From Paractinoplanes pyxinae (GTDB taxonomy: Bacteria > Actinomycetota > Actinomycetes > Mycobacteriales > Micromonosporaceae): a DNA stretch of 64,000 nucleotides. Below the pieces are notes generated by a model. It had not been told where the DNA came from. It saw only the letters and a program-made list of their open reading frames with translations, and made no database searches. The stretch's first letter is position 1. Every line of letters begins with the position of its first letter. Positions 42,915 through 52,300 of the stretch are shown here, piece by piece. The DNA is taken from positions 124,001 through 188,000 of the forward strand of contig NZ_JAPNTZ010000003.1 of the NCBI RefSeq assembly GCF_026626335.1, read 5' to 3'. The position numbers and the translations under genes were made by a program.

Positions 42915-44048
42915 ATGGGTATCGACTTCGCCCCATCGAAAAGATCGCGCCTAGGGGTCGAGTGGGAAATCGCCTGCGTCGACCGCCGCAGCGGTGAGCT
43001 CAGTCCGGCTGCTCCCGAACTGCTCCCGCACCTGGGCGGCGCGGAGTCCTTTCCGCACGTGACGAACGAACTGCTCACCAATACGGTCGAGGTGGTGAGC
43101 GCGCCCCAGCGGCGGGTGCGTGACGCCGTGGCCGACCTGACCCGGCTCGTCGAGCGGGTGAGCGAGCTGGCCGAGCCGATGGGCGTCGACCTCATGTCGT
43201 CCGGCACGCACCCGTTCAGCCAGTGGTTCCAGCAGCAGGTGACGCCGGGCAAGCCCCGCTACGACACCCTGATCGACCGCACCCGCTGGTGGGGCCGGCA
43301 GATGATGATCTGGGGCGTCCACGTGCACGTGGCCGTCGAGGACCGCCGCAAGGTGCTGCCGATCATCGACGGGCTGCTCACCTATCTGCCGCACTTCCAG
43401 GCGCTGAGCGCGTCGAGCCCGTTCTGGGCCGGCGAGAACACCGGGTACGCCTCCAACCGCGCGCTGATGTTCCAGCAGCTTCCGACGGCCGGGCTGCCGC
43501 CGCAGTTCACCGAATGGAGCCAGTACGAGAACCTGGTGGCCGATCTGATGCACACCGGGGTCATCGAGGAGCTCAACGAGCTGCGCTGGGACATCCGGCC
43601 CTCCCCCAGATGGGGCACGATCGAGGTCCGTACGTTCGACGGCATCCCGACCGCGTCGGAGATCGGCGCCTTGGCCGCGCTGACCCAGTGCCTGGTCGAG
43701 CACTTCTCGCGCGAGCTCGACGCGGGCCGCGAGGTGCCGACCCTGCAGCCGTGGTTCGTGCGCGAGAACAAGTGGCGGGCCGCCCGCTACGGCATGGAAG
43801 CCATCATCATCCAGAACACGGCCGGCGACGAGGTGCTAGTCACCAAAGACCTGGAGGAGCTGCTGCCCGCCCTGGCTCCGATCGCCGAATCGCTCGACTG
43901 CGTGGCCGAGCTCGAAGGAGTGCAGAACATCGTCGACCGGGGTGCGAGCTATCAACGTCAGCTCCGCGTGGCCGCCGACAACAACGGAAGCCTCAAGGCC
44001 GTCGTCTCGTCCCTGGTTCGCGAACTTCGGGACGGTCACCCGGGTTGA
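42915..44048 (+). CDS. Carboxylate-amine ligase YbdK/EgtA-type (GCS2 family)
   Basis: 377 residues. GCS2-family glutamate-cysteine-ligase-like fold: RLGVEWEIACVD near the N-terminus (catalytic Glu residues), NELLTNTVEVVSAPQ, MIWGVHVHVAVEDR (His/Glu metal and substrate region) and WDIRPSPRWGTIEVR. Such enzymes ligate glutamate and cysteine (gamma-glutamylcysteine, as in ergothioneine synthesis) or other amine acceptors. No ergothioneine genes are adjacent, so the specificity is open. It lies nine bases after the phosphatase gene. Confidence 0.9.
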   Translation: MGIDFAPSKRSRLGVEWEIACVDRRSGELSPAAPELLPHLGGAESFPHVTNELLTNTVEVVSAPQRRVRDAVADLTRLVERVSELAEPMGVDLMSSGTHPFSQWFQQQVTPGKPRYDTLIDRTRWWGRQMMIWGVHVHVAVEDRRKVLPIIDGLLTYLPHFQALSASSPFWAGENTGYASNRALMFQQLPTAGLPPQFTEWSQYENLVADLMHTGVIEELNELRWDIRPSPRWGTIEVRTFDGIPTASEIGALAALTQCLVEHFSRELDAGREVPTLQPWFVRENKWRAARYGMEAIIIQNTAGDEVLVTKDLEELLPALAPIAESLDCVAELEGVQNIVDRGASYQRQLRVAADNNGSLKAVVSSLVRELRDGHPG

Positions 44049-44148
44049 GCAGCTTGGCACCGTGGGGCCTAGTCCTCGGCGACTTCGTGTAGGCGGGGAT
44101 GCCCAGGGTAGGCGAGGCGGGACAGCAACTCGATTGAGGAGATCCACC

Positions 44149-44697
44149 GTGGCGAAAGACACCCTGTCCCGCTCCCTGCACGACGTCGGCCTGGCCGCCT
44201 GGTTCGGGGGCACCCTGGCCAACGCCGTCGCGCTCAACCCGGCCGCGGCCGAGGCGGACACGGCGAACGGCACCGGCCGGGTGGCCAACACCGGCTGGAA
44301 CAAGTGGACTCCGGTCAACGCGGCCGCCATCGGCGCCCACCTGGTCGGCAGCGTCGGCGAGCTCATCGGCAACCGCGGGCGGCTGGCCGTCCAGCAGGGC
44401 GCCGGATCCACCGCGCTGGCCAAGACCGGCCTGACCGCGGCGGCGCTGGCCGTCACCGGCTACAGCCGGGTGCTGGGCCGCAAGGTGGCCGAGCGGACCG
44501 CCGTGCCGGCCCTGGCCGGCACCGAACCCGCCGCCAGCACCCCGGCCGAGGTGGCCAAGGCGCAGAAGCAGCTCTCGGCCTTGCAGTGGGTCGTCCCGGT
44601 GCTGACCGGGGCGCTGATCGTCGTCAGCTCGCTGGCCGGCGAGCAGCAGCGGGCGACCGAGGTGAAGAAGGGCTTCCTGGCCCGGCTGACCGGCTGA
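44149..44697 (+). CDS. Conserved hypothetical membrane-associated protein
   Basis: 182 residues from GTG 44149, preceded by GAGGAG at eight bases. Begins AKDTLSRSLHDVGLAAWFGG and alternates Ala/Gly/Val-rich hydrophobic helices (about 15-32, 55-75, 90-108, 145-165) with short polar segments. The C-terminus is EQQRATEVKKGFLARLTG. It looks like a small polytopic membrane protein common in actinobacteria, without a known function. The stop lies three bases from the end of the convergent GGDEF-EAL gene. Confidence 0.75.
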   Translation: MAKDTLSRSLHDVGLAAWFGGTLANAVALNPAAAEADTANGTGRVANTGWNKWTPVNAAAIGAHLVGSVGELIGNRGRLAVQQGAGSTALAKTGLTAAALAVTGYSRVLGRKVAERTAVPALAGTEPAASTPAEVAKAQKQLSALQWVVPVLTGALIVVSSLAGEQQRATEVKKGFLARLTG

Positions 44698-44700
44698 CGG

Positions 44701-46896
44701 TCATCGCGCCGGTCCGGCCGCGGCGGGCTCGCTCAGCAGCAGCTCGATGGCGGCCGGGCCGACCGGGCGGCCGAACAGGTACCCCTGGCCGAAGTCGCAG
44801 CCCAGGCGGCGCAGTTCGGTCCACTGGTCGTCGGTCTCGATGCCCTCGGCCACGGTCTGCATCCGCAGCGCCTGGCTGAGGCCGACCACCGCGTCGACCA
44901 GGGCCTTGTCCTCGGGGTCGGTGGCGACCTCGGTGACGAAGGCCCGGTCGATCTTGATGATGTCGACCGGCAGGCGCTTGAGGTAGTTCAGCGACGAGTA
45001 GCCCGTGCCGAAGTCGTCGATGGCCAGCCGTACGCCGAGCCGGCGCAGCGCGTGCAGGGTGTCGGCGGCCACGTCGATGTCCTGCAGCAGCATCGATTCG
45101 GTGATCTCGAGGGTCAGGCAGGCCGGTTCGACGCCCGACTCGGCCAGCGCGTCCCGGACATCGGTGACCAGGGCCGCGTCCTGGAACTGGCGGGCCGAGA
45201 GGTTGACGTTGACCTTGAGGCCGGGCCGGTCCCACCGGGCCAGCTGCTGTAGCGATTCGCGCAGCACCCAGCGGCCGAGCGGCACGATCAGGCCGCTGTC
45301 CTCGGCGGTGTCGATGAAGTGCTGCGGGCCGAGCAGTCCCCGCGAAGGGTGCTGCCACCGGACCAGCGCCTCGACCCCGGTCAGCCGCTGCGTCGGCAGG
45401 TCGACCACGGGCTGGTAGTGCACGACGAACTGGTCGGCGGCCAGGGCCGTCTCCATCTCGGCCCGCAGCTGGGCCTCGTTGACCAGGCTGGCGTACATGC
45501 CGGGGTCGAACCGGGCGTACGCGTTGCGACCCTGACGTTTGGCCGCGTACATCGCCAGGTCGGCGTTGCGCAGCAGCTCCTCGCCGCTCTCGCCGCCGGT
45601 GGCCACGCCGATGCTGGCGGTGCGGCGCAGATCGTGGCCGGCGATGGTCAGCGGCTGGCGCAGCTCGTGCAGCAGCCGTTCGGCCAGGGCCCCGGGGTCG
45701 CGGCCGTCGAGGTCCTCGATGAGTACGGCGAACTCGTCGCCGCCGAGCCGGGCCAGAGTGTCGCCGGGCCGGACGTTGTCGCGCAGCCGGGCCGCCAGCG
45801 CGGTGAGCAGTTCGTCGCCGGCGCTGTGGCCCAGGTTGTCGTTGACGCCCTTGAAGTCGTCGAGGTCGATGAGCAGCACGGTCACGTCGGCCGCCCGGCG
45901 CGCGGTGGCGTGCTCGAGGCGGTCGCGGAACAGGGCCCGGTTGGACAGGCCAGTGAGCGGGTCGCAGAACGCCTGCCGGCTCAGCTGCTGCTCGAGTGTC
46001 TTGCGCGGCCCGATGTCGCGGACGCTGAGCACGATCGCCTCGAGGTCGGGGTCGTGCAGGCCGTTGGTGCCGATCGCGTCGAGCACGGCCCAGGAGCCGT
46101 CGGCCCGCCGCAGCCGGGTCTCGAGCTCGGCGATCGTGCCCGGCGGCGACGACCGCAGGGTGGCCGTCCAGCTGCGCAGCTGAGGCCGGTCGTCCGGGTG
46201 GATCAGCTCGGTCAGGGGCGAGCCGGTGACCGACTCGGGCGTGTGGCCCAGAACCGTACGCATGGAAGGAGTGGCGTACCGGATCTCGCCGTCCCGGTCG
46301 ATGGCGATGACCACCTCGGGGGAGTTCTGCAACAAGGCTTCGGTACGGCGTTCGGCCACCCGGCGCCGCTCGTCGAGGCGGCGCCGGTTGTGGGCGATGA
46401 TCGCGGTGATCAGGACCACGCAGCCCATGACCGACAGCAGCCCCGCCACCAGCACCGAGCTGGTGCCGGGGTGGCCGGGCAGCAGCGCCAGGAAGCCGGC
46501 CACCGCCAGCCCGCCCAGGCCGGCCACGACGGTCGCCGGATAGAGGGCGGTGGCCAGGATGACGATCAGCATGGCGCACGGCAGGTAGTAGACGACGCCG
46601 TTGGGGTCGAAGTACGCCAGCAGGGCGAGCGCGGGCAGCTCCAGCACCCACCACACGATCAGACCGGACCGGACCCGCGGATGCCGCACCCACCGGCGCC
46701 ACGGCAGGGTGCCCAGCACCGCCTGGGTGAGCGCGGCCGCCGCCACGGGCGCCGCCCACCATCGGCGCTCCGGCTCCCACACGAAGATCACCTGGACGGC
46801 GCCGAGCAGCGTGACCAGGGTGGCGATGAGCGCCCCGACGCGGATCTGGCGCGTCCAGTAGTCGACCCCGTGATCGTCGAGGCGCGGTGATGGCAT
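44701..46896 (-). CDS. Membrane-bound GGDEF-EAL protein (c-di-GMP turnover)
   Basis: 731 residues from ATG 46896. Five to six N-terminal helices (about 18-170) form a membrane sensor, followed by a PAS domain (about 185-300), a GGDEF domain (about 305-465) with intact active site RLGGDEFAVL, and an EAL domain (about 475-725) with EALVRW, NVNLSARQFQ, LEITES, IDDFGTGYSSLNYLKRLPVD and EGIE. Both signature motifs look complete, so synthesis and hydrolysis of c-di-GMP are both possible. Transcribed alone, convergent with the upstream hypothetical gene and divergent from the phosphorylase-like gene. Confidence 0.92.
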   Translation of the reverse strand: MPSPRLDDHGVDYWTRQIRVGALIATLVTLLGAVQVIFVWEPERRWWAAPVAAAALTQAVLGTLPWRRWVRHPRVRSGLIVWWVLELPALALLAYFDPNGVVYYLPCAMLIVILATALYPATVVAGLGGLAVAGFLALLPGHPGTSSVLVAGLLSVMGCVVLITAIIAHNRRRLDERRRVAERRTEALLQNSPEVVIAIDRDGEIRYATPSMRTVLGHTPESVTGSPLTELIHPDDRPQLRSWTATLRSSPPGTIAELETRLRRADGSWAVLDAIGTNGLHDPDLEAIVLSVRDIGPRKTLEQQLSRQAFCDPLTGLSNRALFRDRLEHATARRAADVTVLLIDLDDFKGVNDNLGHSAGDELLTALAARLRDNVRPGDTLARLGGDEFAVLIEDLDGRDPGALAERLLHELRQPLTIAGHDLRRTASIGVATGGESGEELLRNADLAMYAAKRQGRNAYARFDPGMYASLVNEAQLRAEMETALAADQFVVHYQPVVDLPTQRLTGVEALVRWQHPSRGLLGPQHFIDTAEDSGLIVPLGRWVLRESLQQLARWDRPGLKVNVNLSARQFQDAALVTDVRDALAESGVEPACLTLEITESMLLQDIDVAADTLHALRRLGVRLAIDDFGTGYSSLNYLKRLPVDIIKIDRAFVTEVATDPEDKALVDAVVGLSQALRMQTVAEGIETDDQWTELRRLGCDFGQGYLFGRPVGPAAIELLLSEPAAAGPAR

Positions 46897-47082
46897 GACT
46901 TGTCCATCGGCACCCGGCCTGGCCCGTTGAGGCCAACCTGCGTGGTCACCGTCCGGCTTGGGGGGGGAATGGGGAGAACGAGCAAGGCATCGGCGTGCAT
47001 CTTTCGATGTACGGGGTTTAGCGCCTACCCGGAGTTGGCAATCCGCCTCGGTTCTCGAGTTGCCGCCGGAAGGCCGACGATC

Positions 47083-47793
47083 ATGAATCCGCTGCAGATG
47101 GGCGACCTGCCCGCCCTGGACGCCGACTACGCCGAGCCGCTCGCTCCGCCGGCGCCGCGACCGGTGGCGCCGCTGGGCACGGTGCTGGCGCCGATGCGCG
47201 TCGAGGCGGCCGCGCTGCGCCGCGGACTGGCCGGGGACGAGCGCCTGCGGGTGTGGTGCGCCGGGGCCGGCTTGCGGCGGGCCCGGCGCACGGCCATGGA
47301 GCCGGACGTGCTGGACAGCCCGGCCCTCGCGGTGGCCGGCCTCGGGCGGGCCCTGTCGCCGAGCCTGCGGCCGGGCGACGTCGTCGTGGCCTCCGTCGTC
47401 CGGGCCGACGCGCTGACCGAGGGGGTCGTTCCGCCGGCGCGGTGGCTGCCGACGGCATCCCTGCTCGCTGCCGCCCTGCGGAGCCGCGGGCTGACCGTGC
47501 ACACCGGCGTGGCCATCAGCACCGACCGCCTCTCAGGGCCGGCCGAGCGGGCTCGGCTTGCCATGACCGGGGCCCTCGTCGCCGACCTGGAGTCGGCTTG
47601 GTTGCTCGCGCGGTGCGGCAACCGGCCCGCCGCCTGCGTGCGGGTCGTCGCCCGGGATGCGCGACGGCACCCGGCCGGTCTGGGTGGACTGCGCCGCGCA
47701 TTGCTGAACCTTTCCGTTGTAGCCGCCGGGTTGCAGGAGTGGGCGGCTGCCGCGCCGGGCGCGCTGCGCGAGGGGCGCGGAAAGGTCGCCTGA
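47083..47793 (+). CDS. Nucleoside phosphorylase-superfamily-like protein (HpnG type)
   Basis: 236 residues from ATG 47083. Segments match the phosphorylase fold: LGTVLAPMRVEAAALRRGL near the N-terminus, RPGDVVVASVV in the middle, and ADLESAWLLARCGNRPAACV then VRVVARDARR at the end, the place of the substrate-binding Met-Glu-Ser motif of purine phosphorylases (here Asp-Leu-Glu-Ser). Hopanoid-associated HpnG proteins have this look, but no hopanoid gene is nearby. The activity is unproven. The sequence around its stop codon is duplicated 101 bp downstream. Confidence 0.6.
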   Translation: MNPLQMGDLPALDADYAEPLAPPAPRPVAPLGTVLAPMRVEAAALRRGLAGDERLRVWCAGAGLRRARRTAMEPDVLDSPALAVAGLGRALSPSLRPGDVVVASVVRADALTEGVVPPARWLPTASLLAAALRSRGLTVHTGVAISTDRLSGPAERARLAMTGALVADLESAWLLARCGNRPAACVRVVARDARRHPAGLGGLRRALLNLSVVAAGLQEWAAAAPGALREGRGKVA

Positions 47794-47896
47794 GCGAGGC
47801 GGCGGGCCGGGCGCGCTTCGCGATGGGCGCGCTTCGCGATGGGCACGCTTCGCCGGCGGGCGCGCTTCGCGGCGGGCGCGGAAGGTCGCCTGAGCG
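47773..47896. repeat. Duplicated gene end flanking a short tandem repeat
   Basis: GGGCGCGGAAAGGTCGCC-TGAGCG (47773-47796, containing the stop of the phosphorylase-like gene) recurs at 47874-47896 with one A missing. Between them lie about four degenerate copies of GGGCGCGCTTCGCGAT. 47794-48270 contains no gene. Confidence 0.8.
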
Positions 47897-47976
47897 CGAC
47901 GGCCGTACCGGGGCGAAGGCGTTGGAACCGCGCCGCCGGTCTGGCAGAGTGAGCCAATCATCGACGTTGGCCGATG

Positions 47977-48053
47977 CAAAAGTCAGGCCGATGCATTGGC
48001 CAGCGCCGATGCGCCTCGGACGTAAATGGGCGCGCTCCCACGGCTGACTTTTG
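47977..48053. promoter_or_regulatory. 10-bp inverted repeat enclosing GGCCGATGC repeats
   Basis: CAAAAGTCAG (47977-47986) pairs perfectly with CTGACTTTTG (48044-48053). The enclosed 57 bases contain further GCCGATGC copies and a CebR-like box. It could fold into a structured leader or terminator in the 5' region of the laccase operon. No known riboswitch class was recognised. Confidence 0.4.
48027..48040 (+). promoter_or_regulatory. Near-perfect CebR-type box upstream of the laccase operon
   Basis: TGGGCGCGCTCCCA matches the box at 3283-3296 at 13 of 14 positions. It is 231 bp before the laccase ATG, far for a classical operator unless the promoter is also upstream. Confidence 0.45.
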
Positions 48054-48270
48054 GTGACGACGCCTTTACTTCCATCGATGTGCGTCATAAGTTGCTCACA
48101 TCAAACCGAAGTTTTGATTCTTCTGAGAAAAGTCCGTAACACGCGAGGGCGGCCTTGGCGGCGACCGCCCGAGTGTGGGCTGTGCCGTGCCCGGCACTCG
48201 CGGACCACCTGCCCGCCCACCCTCGACAGCAATGGCGTTCCGGCCCGGCCGGTGACGTTGGAGGACGCGC

Positions 48271-49323
48271 ATGAACGACAACGTTGTCAACCGGGACGGA
48301 GAGCGTCTTCGCCGCCGGTCCCTGCTCGCCGCGGCCGGGGTGCTCGGCCTGACCGGCGGCGCGGTCGCGGTGACGCGAGGCGAGCCGGCCCGAGCCGCCG
48401 CCGGCGTCACCAAGAAGATCACCATCTACGCCGAGGCGTTGCCGGGCAACCTGATCGGATACGGCCTGACCAGGGGCGGCGCCACCATCCCGGGCCCGAT
48501 CCTGGAGATGTACGAGGGCGACACGCTCGAGATCACCCTGGTCAACACGACCACCCAGCGGCTGTCCATCCACCCCCACGGCGTCGACTACAGCGTCGAC
48601 TCCGACGGGTCGCCGTTCAACGCCTCGTTCAACGAGCCCGGCCAGACCCGCACCTACACCTGGCGCTCGCACGAGATGACCACAGTGGCCGGTCGCCGGT
48701 TCATGCCCGGCAGCGCCGGCTACTGGCACTACCACGACCACGCGCTGGGCACCGACCACGGCACCGGCGGCCTGGCCCGCGGGCTCTACGGCGCGCTGAT
48801 CGTGCGGCGGCGGGGCGACATCCTGCCCGACAAGCAGATCACCGTCGTCTTCAACGACATGCTCATCAACAACAAGTCCGCGCCCAACACGCCGATGTTC
48901 GAGGCCAACCTGGGTGAACGGGTGGAGTGGATCGCGATCGGCCACGGCAGCCTTTTCCACACCTTCCACCTGCACGCGCACCGCTGGGCCGACAACCGCA
49001 CCGGCATGCTCGAGGGCCCGGCCGACCCCAGTCAGGTCGTGGACAACAAAGACCTCAACCCGGGCAGCTCGTTCGGGTTCCAAGTGCTCGCCGGCGAAGC
49101 CGTCGGGCCGGGCGCCTGGATGTACCACTGCCACGTCCAGATGCACTCGGACACGGGCATGGCCGGAATTTTCCTCGTACGCAACGCGGACGGCACGATG
49201 CCGCCCGGCGCTCAGGAGGCGATCGACCGGTTCCAGGGCCACCAGCACACGGCGGCCGCCACCGCCGCCACCACAGCTACCGAGTCGGCACAACCGCACG
49301 TCCACGGAGGGACTGGCTCATGA
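48271..49323 (+). CDS. Tat-exported two-domain small laccase (multicopper oxidase)
   Basis: 350 residues. Twin-arginine signal RLRRRSLLAAAGVLGLTGG (about 12-30). Two cupredoxin domains carry all multicopper ligands: SIHPHGVDYS, YWHYHDHA, HTFHLHAHRW and MYHCHVQMHSDTGM (T1 Cys, His and axial Met region). Size and spacing fit the trimeric SLAC-type laccases of Streptomyces, which oxidise phenolic substrates outside the cell. The His-rich tail (HQHTAAATAATTATESAQPH) is unusual. A GGAGG site precedes ATG 48271. It is the first gene of a four-gene operon and overlaps the next start (ATGA). Confidence 0.92.
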   Translation: MNDNVVNRDGERLRRRSLLAAAGVLGLTGGAVAVTRGEPARAAAGVTKKITIYAEALPGNLIGYGLTRGGATIPGPILEMYEGDTLEITLVNTTTQRLSIHPHGVDYSVDSDGSPFNASFNEPGQTRTYTWRSHEMTTVAGRRFMPGSAGYWHYHDHALGTDHGTGGLARGLYGALIVRRRGDILPDKQITVVFNDMLINNKSAPNTPMFEANLGERVEWIAIGHGSLFHTFHLHAHRWADNRTGMLEGPADPSQVVDNKDLNPGSSFGFQVLAGEAVGPGAWMYHCHVQMHSDTGMAGIFLVRNADGTMPPGAQEAIDRFQGHQHTAAATAATTATESAQPHVHGGTGS

Positions 49324-52300
49324 GATTCCGAAGGCATCGAACCCTGATCATCGGCTTGGCGGTGCTGCTCACCGTCGGCGCCGCTCCACCGCGCGAGGCC
49401 ACCGCCCAGCAAGCCGCCGCGGCCGCCGCAGCGCCCGCCAAGCCCGCCGTCCTGGTCTTCTCCGGCGCCGCCACCGCCCAGCAAGACCCGGTGACCCGGG
49501 CCACCCAGACCATCAAGGAGCTCGGCGTCGCCCAGGGCCTCACCGTCACCGCCACCACCGATCCGGCTGTGTTCAGCCCGGCCGGTCTCGCGGCGTACCG
49601 GGCCGTCGTCTTTCTCTCCGCTGACGGCGTGCCGCTGAACGCCGTACAGGAAAACGCTTTGAAGGGTTTTGTGAACGCGGGCGGCGGCTTCCTGGGCATC
49701 GGTGACGCGGCCCGGGCCCAGCTCGACTCGACCTGGTTCACCGGCCTGATCGGCACCCGGCCGGCCGGCGCGATCCCGGTGTCGCACCCGGTTTCGGCGG
49801 TCACGGCCAGCGGCGAGAACCCGCCCAACGAGACCGCGGTCAAGCTCATCGACGGCGACTCGAACACCAAGTGGCTGGTGCGCACGCCGACCGGCTGGGT
49901 GCGCTACGAGCTGGCCGCCCCGGCCCGGGTCACCGGTTACGCCTTGACGTCGGCCAACGACTCGTCCGGTCGTGACCCGAAGGACTGGACGCTGCAGGGC
50001 TCCGCCGACGGGCAGGTTTGGTCCGATGTGGACCGCCGGACGAACCAGACCTTCCCGGATCGTTTCCAGATCCGGCGTTTCGACGTGACCACCCCGGGCG
50101 ACTACAAGTTCTACCGCCTGAACATCACGGCCAACAGCGGCGAGCCGCTGACCCAGCTGGCCGATCTGCGCCTGTTCACCGGCACCACCGAGACGCCGGC
50201 CCCGCCCGCGGTGAACCGGGCCGTGGTCGACATCCTCGACCGTCAACATCCGGCCACAAAGGACCTGGCGCTGACCGTCACGCGCGAGGACCGTTGGCAC
50301 AACTGGGATCCGAACCCGGTCGGCCAGGTGCACACCCTCGCGCAGGTCGAGGAGCGCCACTACAACCCGGGTCTGGGCGCGAACGGCCCGTTCCACCCGG
50401 TCTCGTGGTGCCGTGACTACGACGGCGGCCGCTCCTTCTACACCGGCATGGGTCACACCGAGGGCTCGTACGGCGAAGAGGCCTTCCGCAAGCACCTGAC
50501 CGGCGCGCTCGGCTGGACCAGCGGCATCGTCCGCGGCGACTGCCAGGCCACGATCGCGAGCAACTACAAGGTCGAGCGGCTCACCGCGGCCAACCAGACC
50601 GGCCAGCTCGACCAGATCGGCGAGCCGCACGGCCTGACCATCGCGCCCGACGGCACGGTGTTCTACGTCGGCAAGGCGGCCTGCCCGAGCGGCCCGGTCG
50701 TCCCGTGGGACAACCCGAACGTCGGCCTCGGCTGCGGCACCATCCACAGCTGGGATCCGGCCAGCAAGTCGGTTAAGCTGCTGACCACCCTGCCGGTCAT
50801 GGGCAACCGGGGTAGCGGCGACGAATTGCAGAAGAACGAGGAGGGCCTGCTCGGCATCGTGCCCGACCCCAAGTTCGCCGAGAACGGCTGGCTCTACGTC
50901 TACTGGATGCCGCACGCCTCGATCGACCGTGAGAAGCGCGTCGGCCAGCGGACGGTCTCGCGTTTCACGTACGACAAGGCCGCGCGCACCATCGACCAGG
51001 GCACCCGCAAAGACCTGCTGAACTGGCCGGTGCAGATCCACAGCTGCTGCCACGCCGGCGGCGGCATGGCCTTCGACGACAAGGGCAACCTGTACGTCGG
51101 TTCCGGTGACAGCAACTCGTCGGGCGGCTCGGACGGCTACTCCGGCAACAACTGGACGCAGGAATACCAGGGCCTGTCGTTCCAGGACGCGCGGCGCACG
51201 GCCGGCAACACGAACGACCTCAACGGCAAGATCATCCGCATCCACCCCGAGGCGGACGGCACGTACACGATCCCGTCGGGCAACCTCTTCCCGCCGGGCA
51301 CCGCGAAGACCCGTCCCGAGATCTACGTGATGGGCGTGCGCAACATCGCCCGCCTGCAGATCGACCCCAAGAAGCAGTGGCTGACCGCGGGCTGGGTCGG
51401 CCCGGACGCCGGCTCGCCCAACCCCGAACTGGGCCCGGCCAAGTACGAGACGGCCACCATCATCACCGAGGCCGGCAACCACGGCTGGCCCTACTGCATG
51501 GGCAACCGGCAGCCGTACCGCGACCGCAGCAACACCGACGCCAAGGTGCTGACCGGCTGGTACGACTGCGATGCGCCGAAGAACGAGTCGCCGCGCAACA
51601 CCGGACTGACCGACCTGCCGCCGATCAAGGACAACATGATCTGGTACTCGCCGGACGGCGGCGGCCCGGTCTTCCCGAAGCGGGCCGGCAGTGACATCCC
51701 GACCTACAACGCCGCGGATGCCACGTACACCCAGCCCTACCTGCGTGGCGGCGGCCAGGCCATCATGTCCGGCCCGACCTACCACCGCGACCTGGTCGAC
51801 GCCTCGAGCGGCGTCGCGTGGCCCTCGTACTGGAACGACAAGTGGTTCATCGGCGACCAGTCGAACGCGGCCAACCGGGTCGCGGTCACCGTCGACCAGC
51901 CGGGTAAGCCGCCGGCCTTCGGCGAGTCGTTGCGGGCCATCATCCCGGCCGGCGGCACCGCCACGACGCTGCAGTCGTGGATGGACGCCAAGTTCGGGCC
52001 GGACGGCGCGCTCTACCTGCTCGACTACGCGGGCGGCTTCTTCAGCCTGCACCCGAACCAGAAGTTGATCCGGGTCACCTACCAGGGTGGGGCGGCCACG
52101 CCGGCGCCGGCCGCGACGTCGGTGGCGGTGCAGAACAAGCCGCTCACGGTGGCGTTCAACGGATCCCGCTCGGGCGGGCTGTCGTACAAGTGGACGTTCG
52201 GCGACGGTGGCACCTCGACCGAGGCCAATCCCACCCACACGTACGCGAAGGTCGGTTCCTACACAGCGACGCTCACCATCACGTACGCCGGGGGTGAGAC

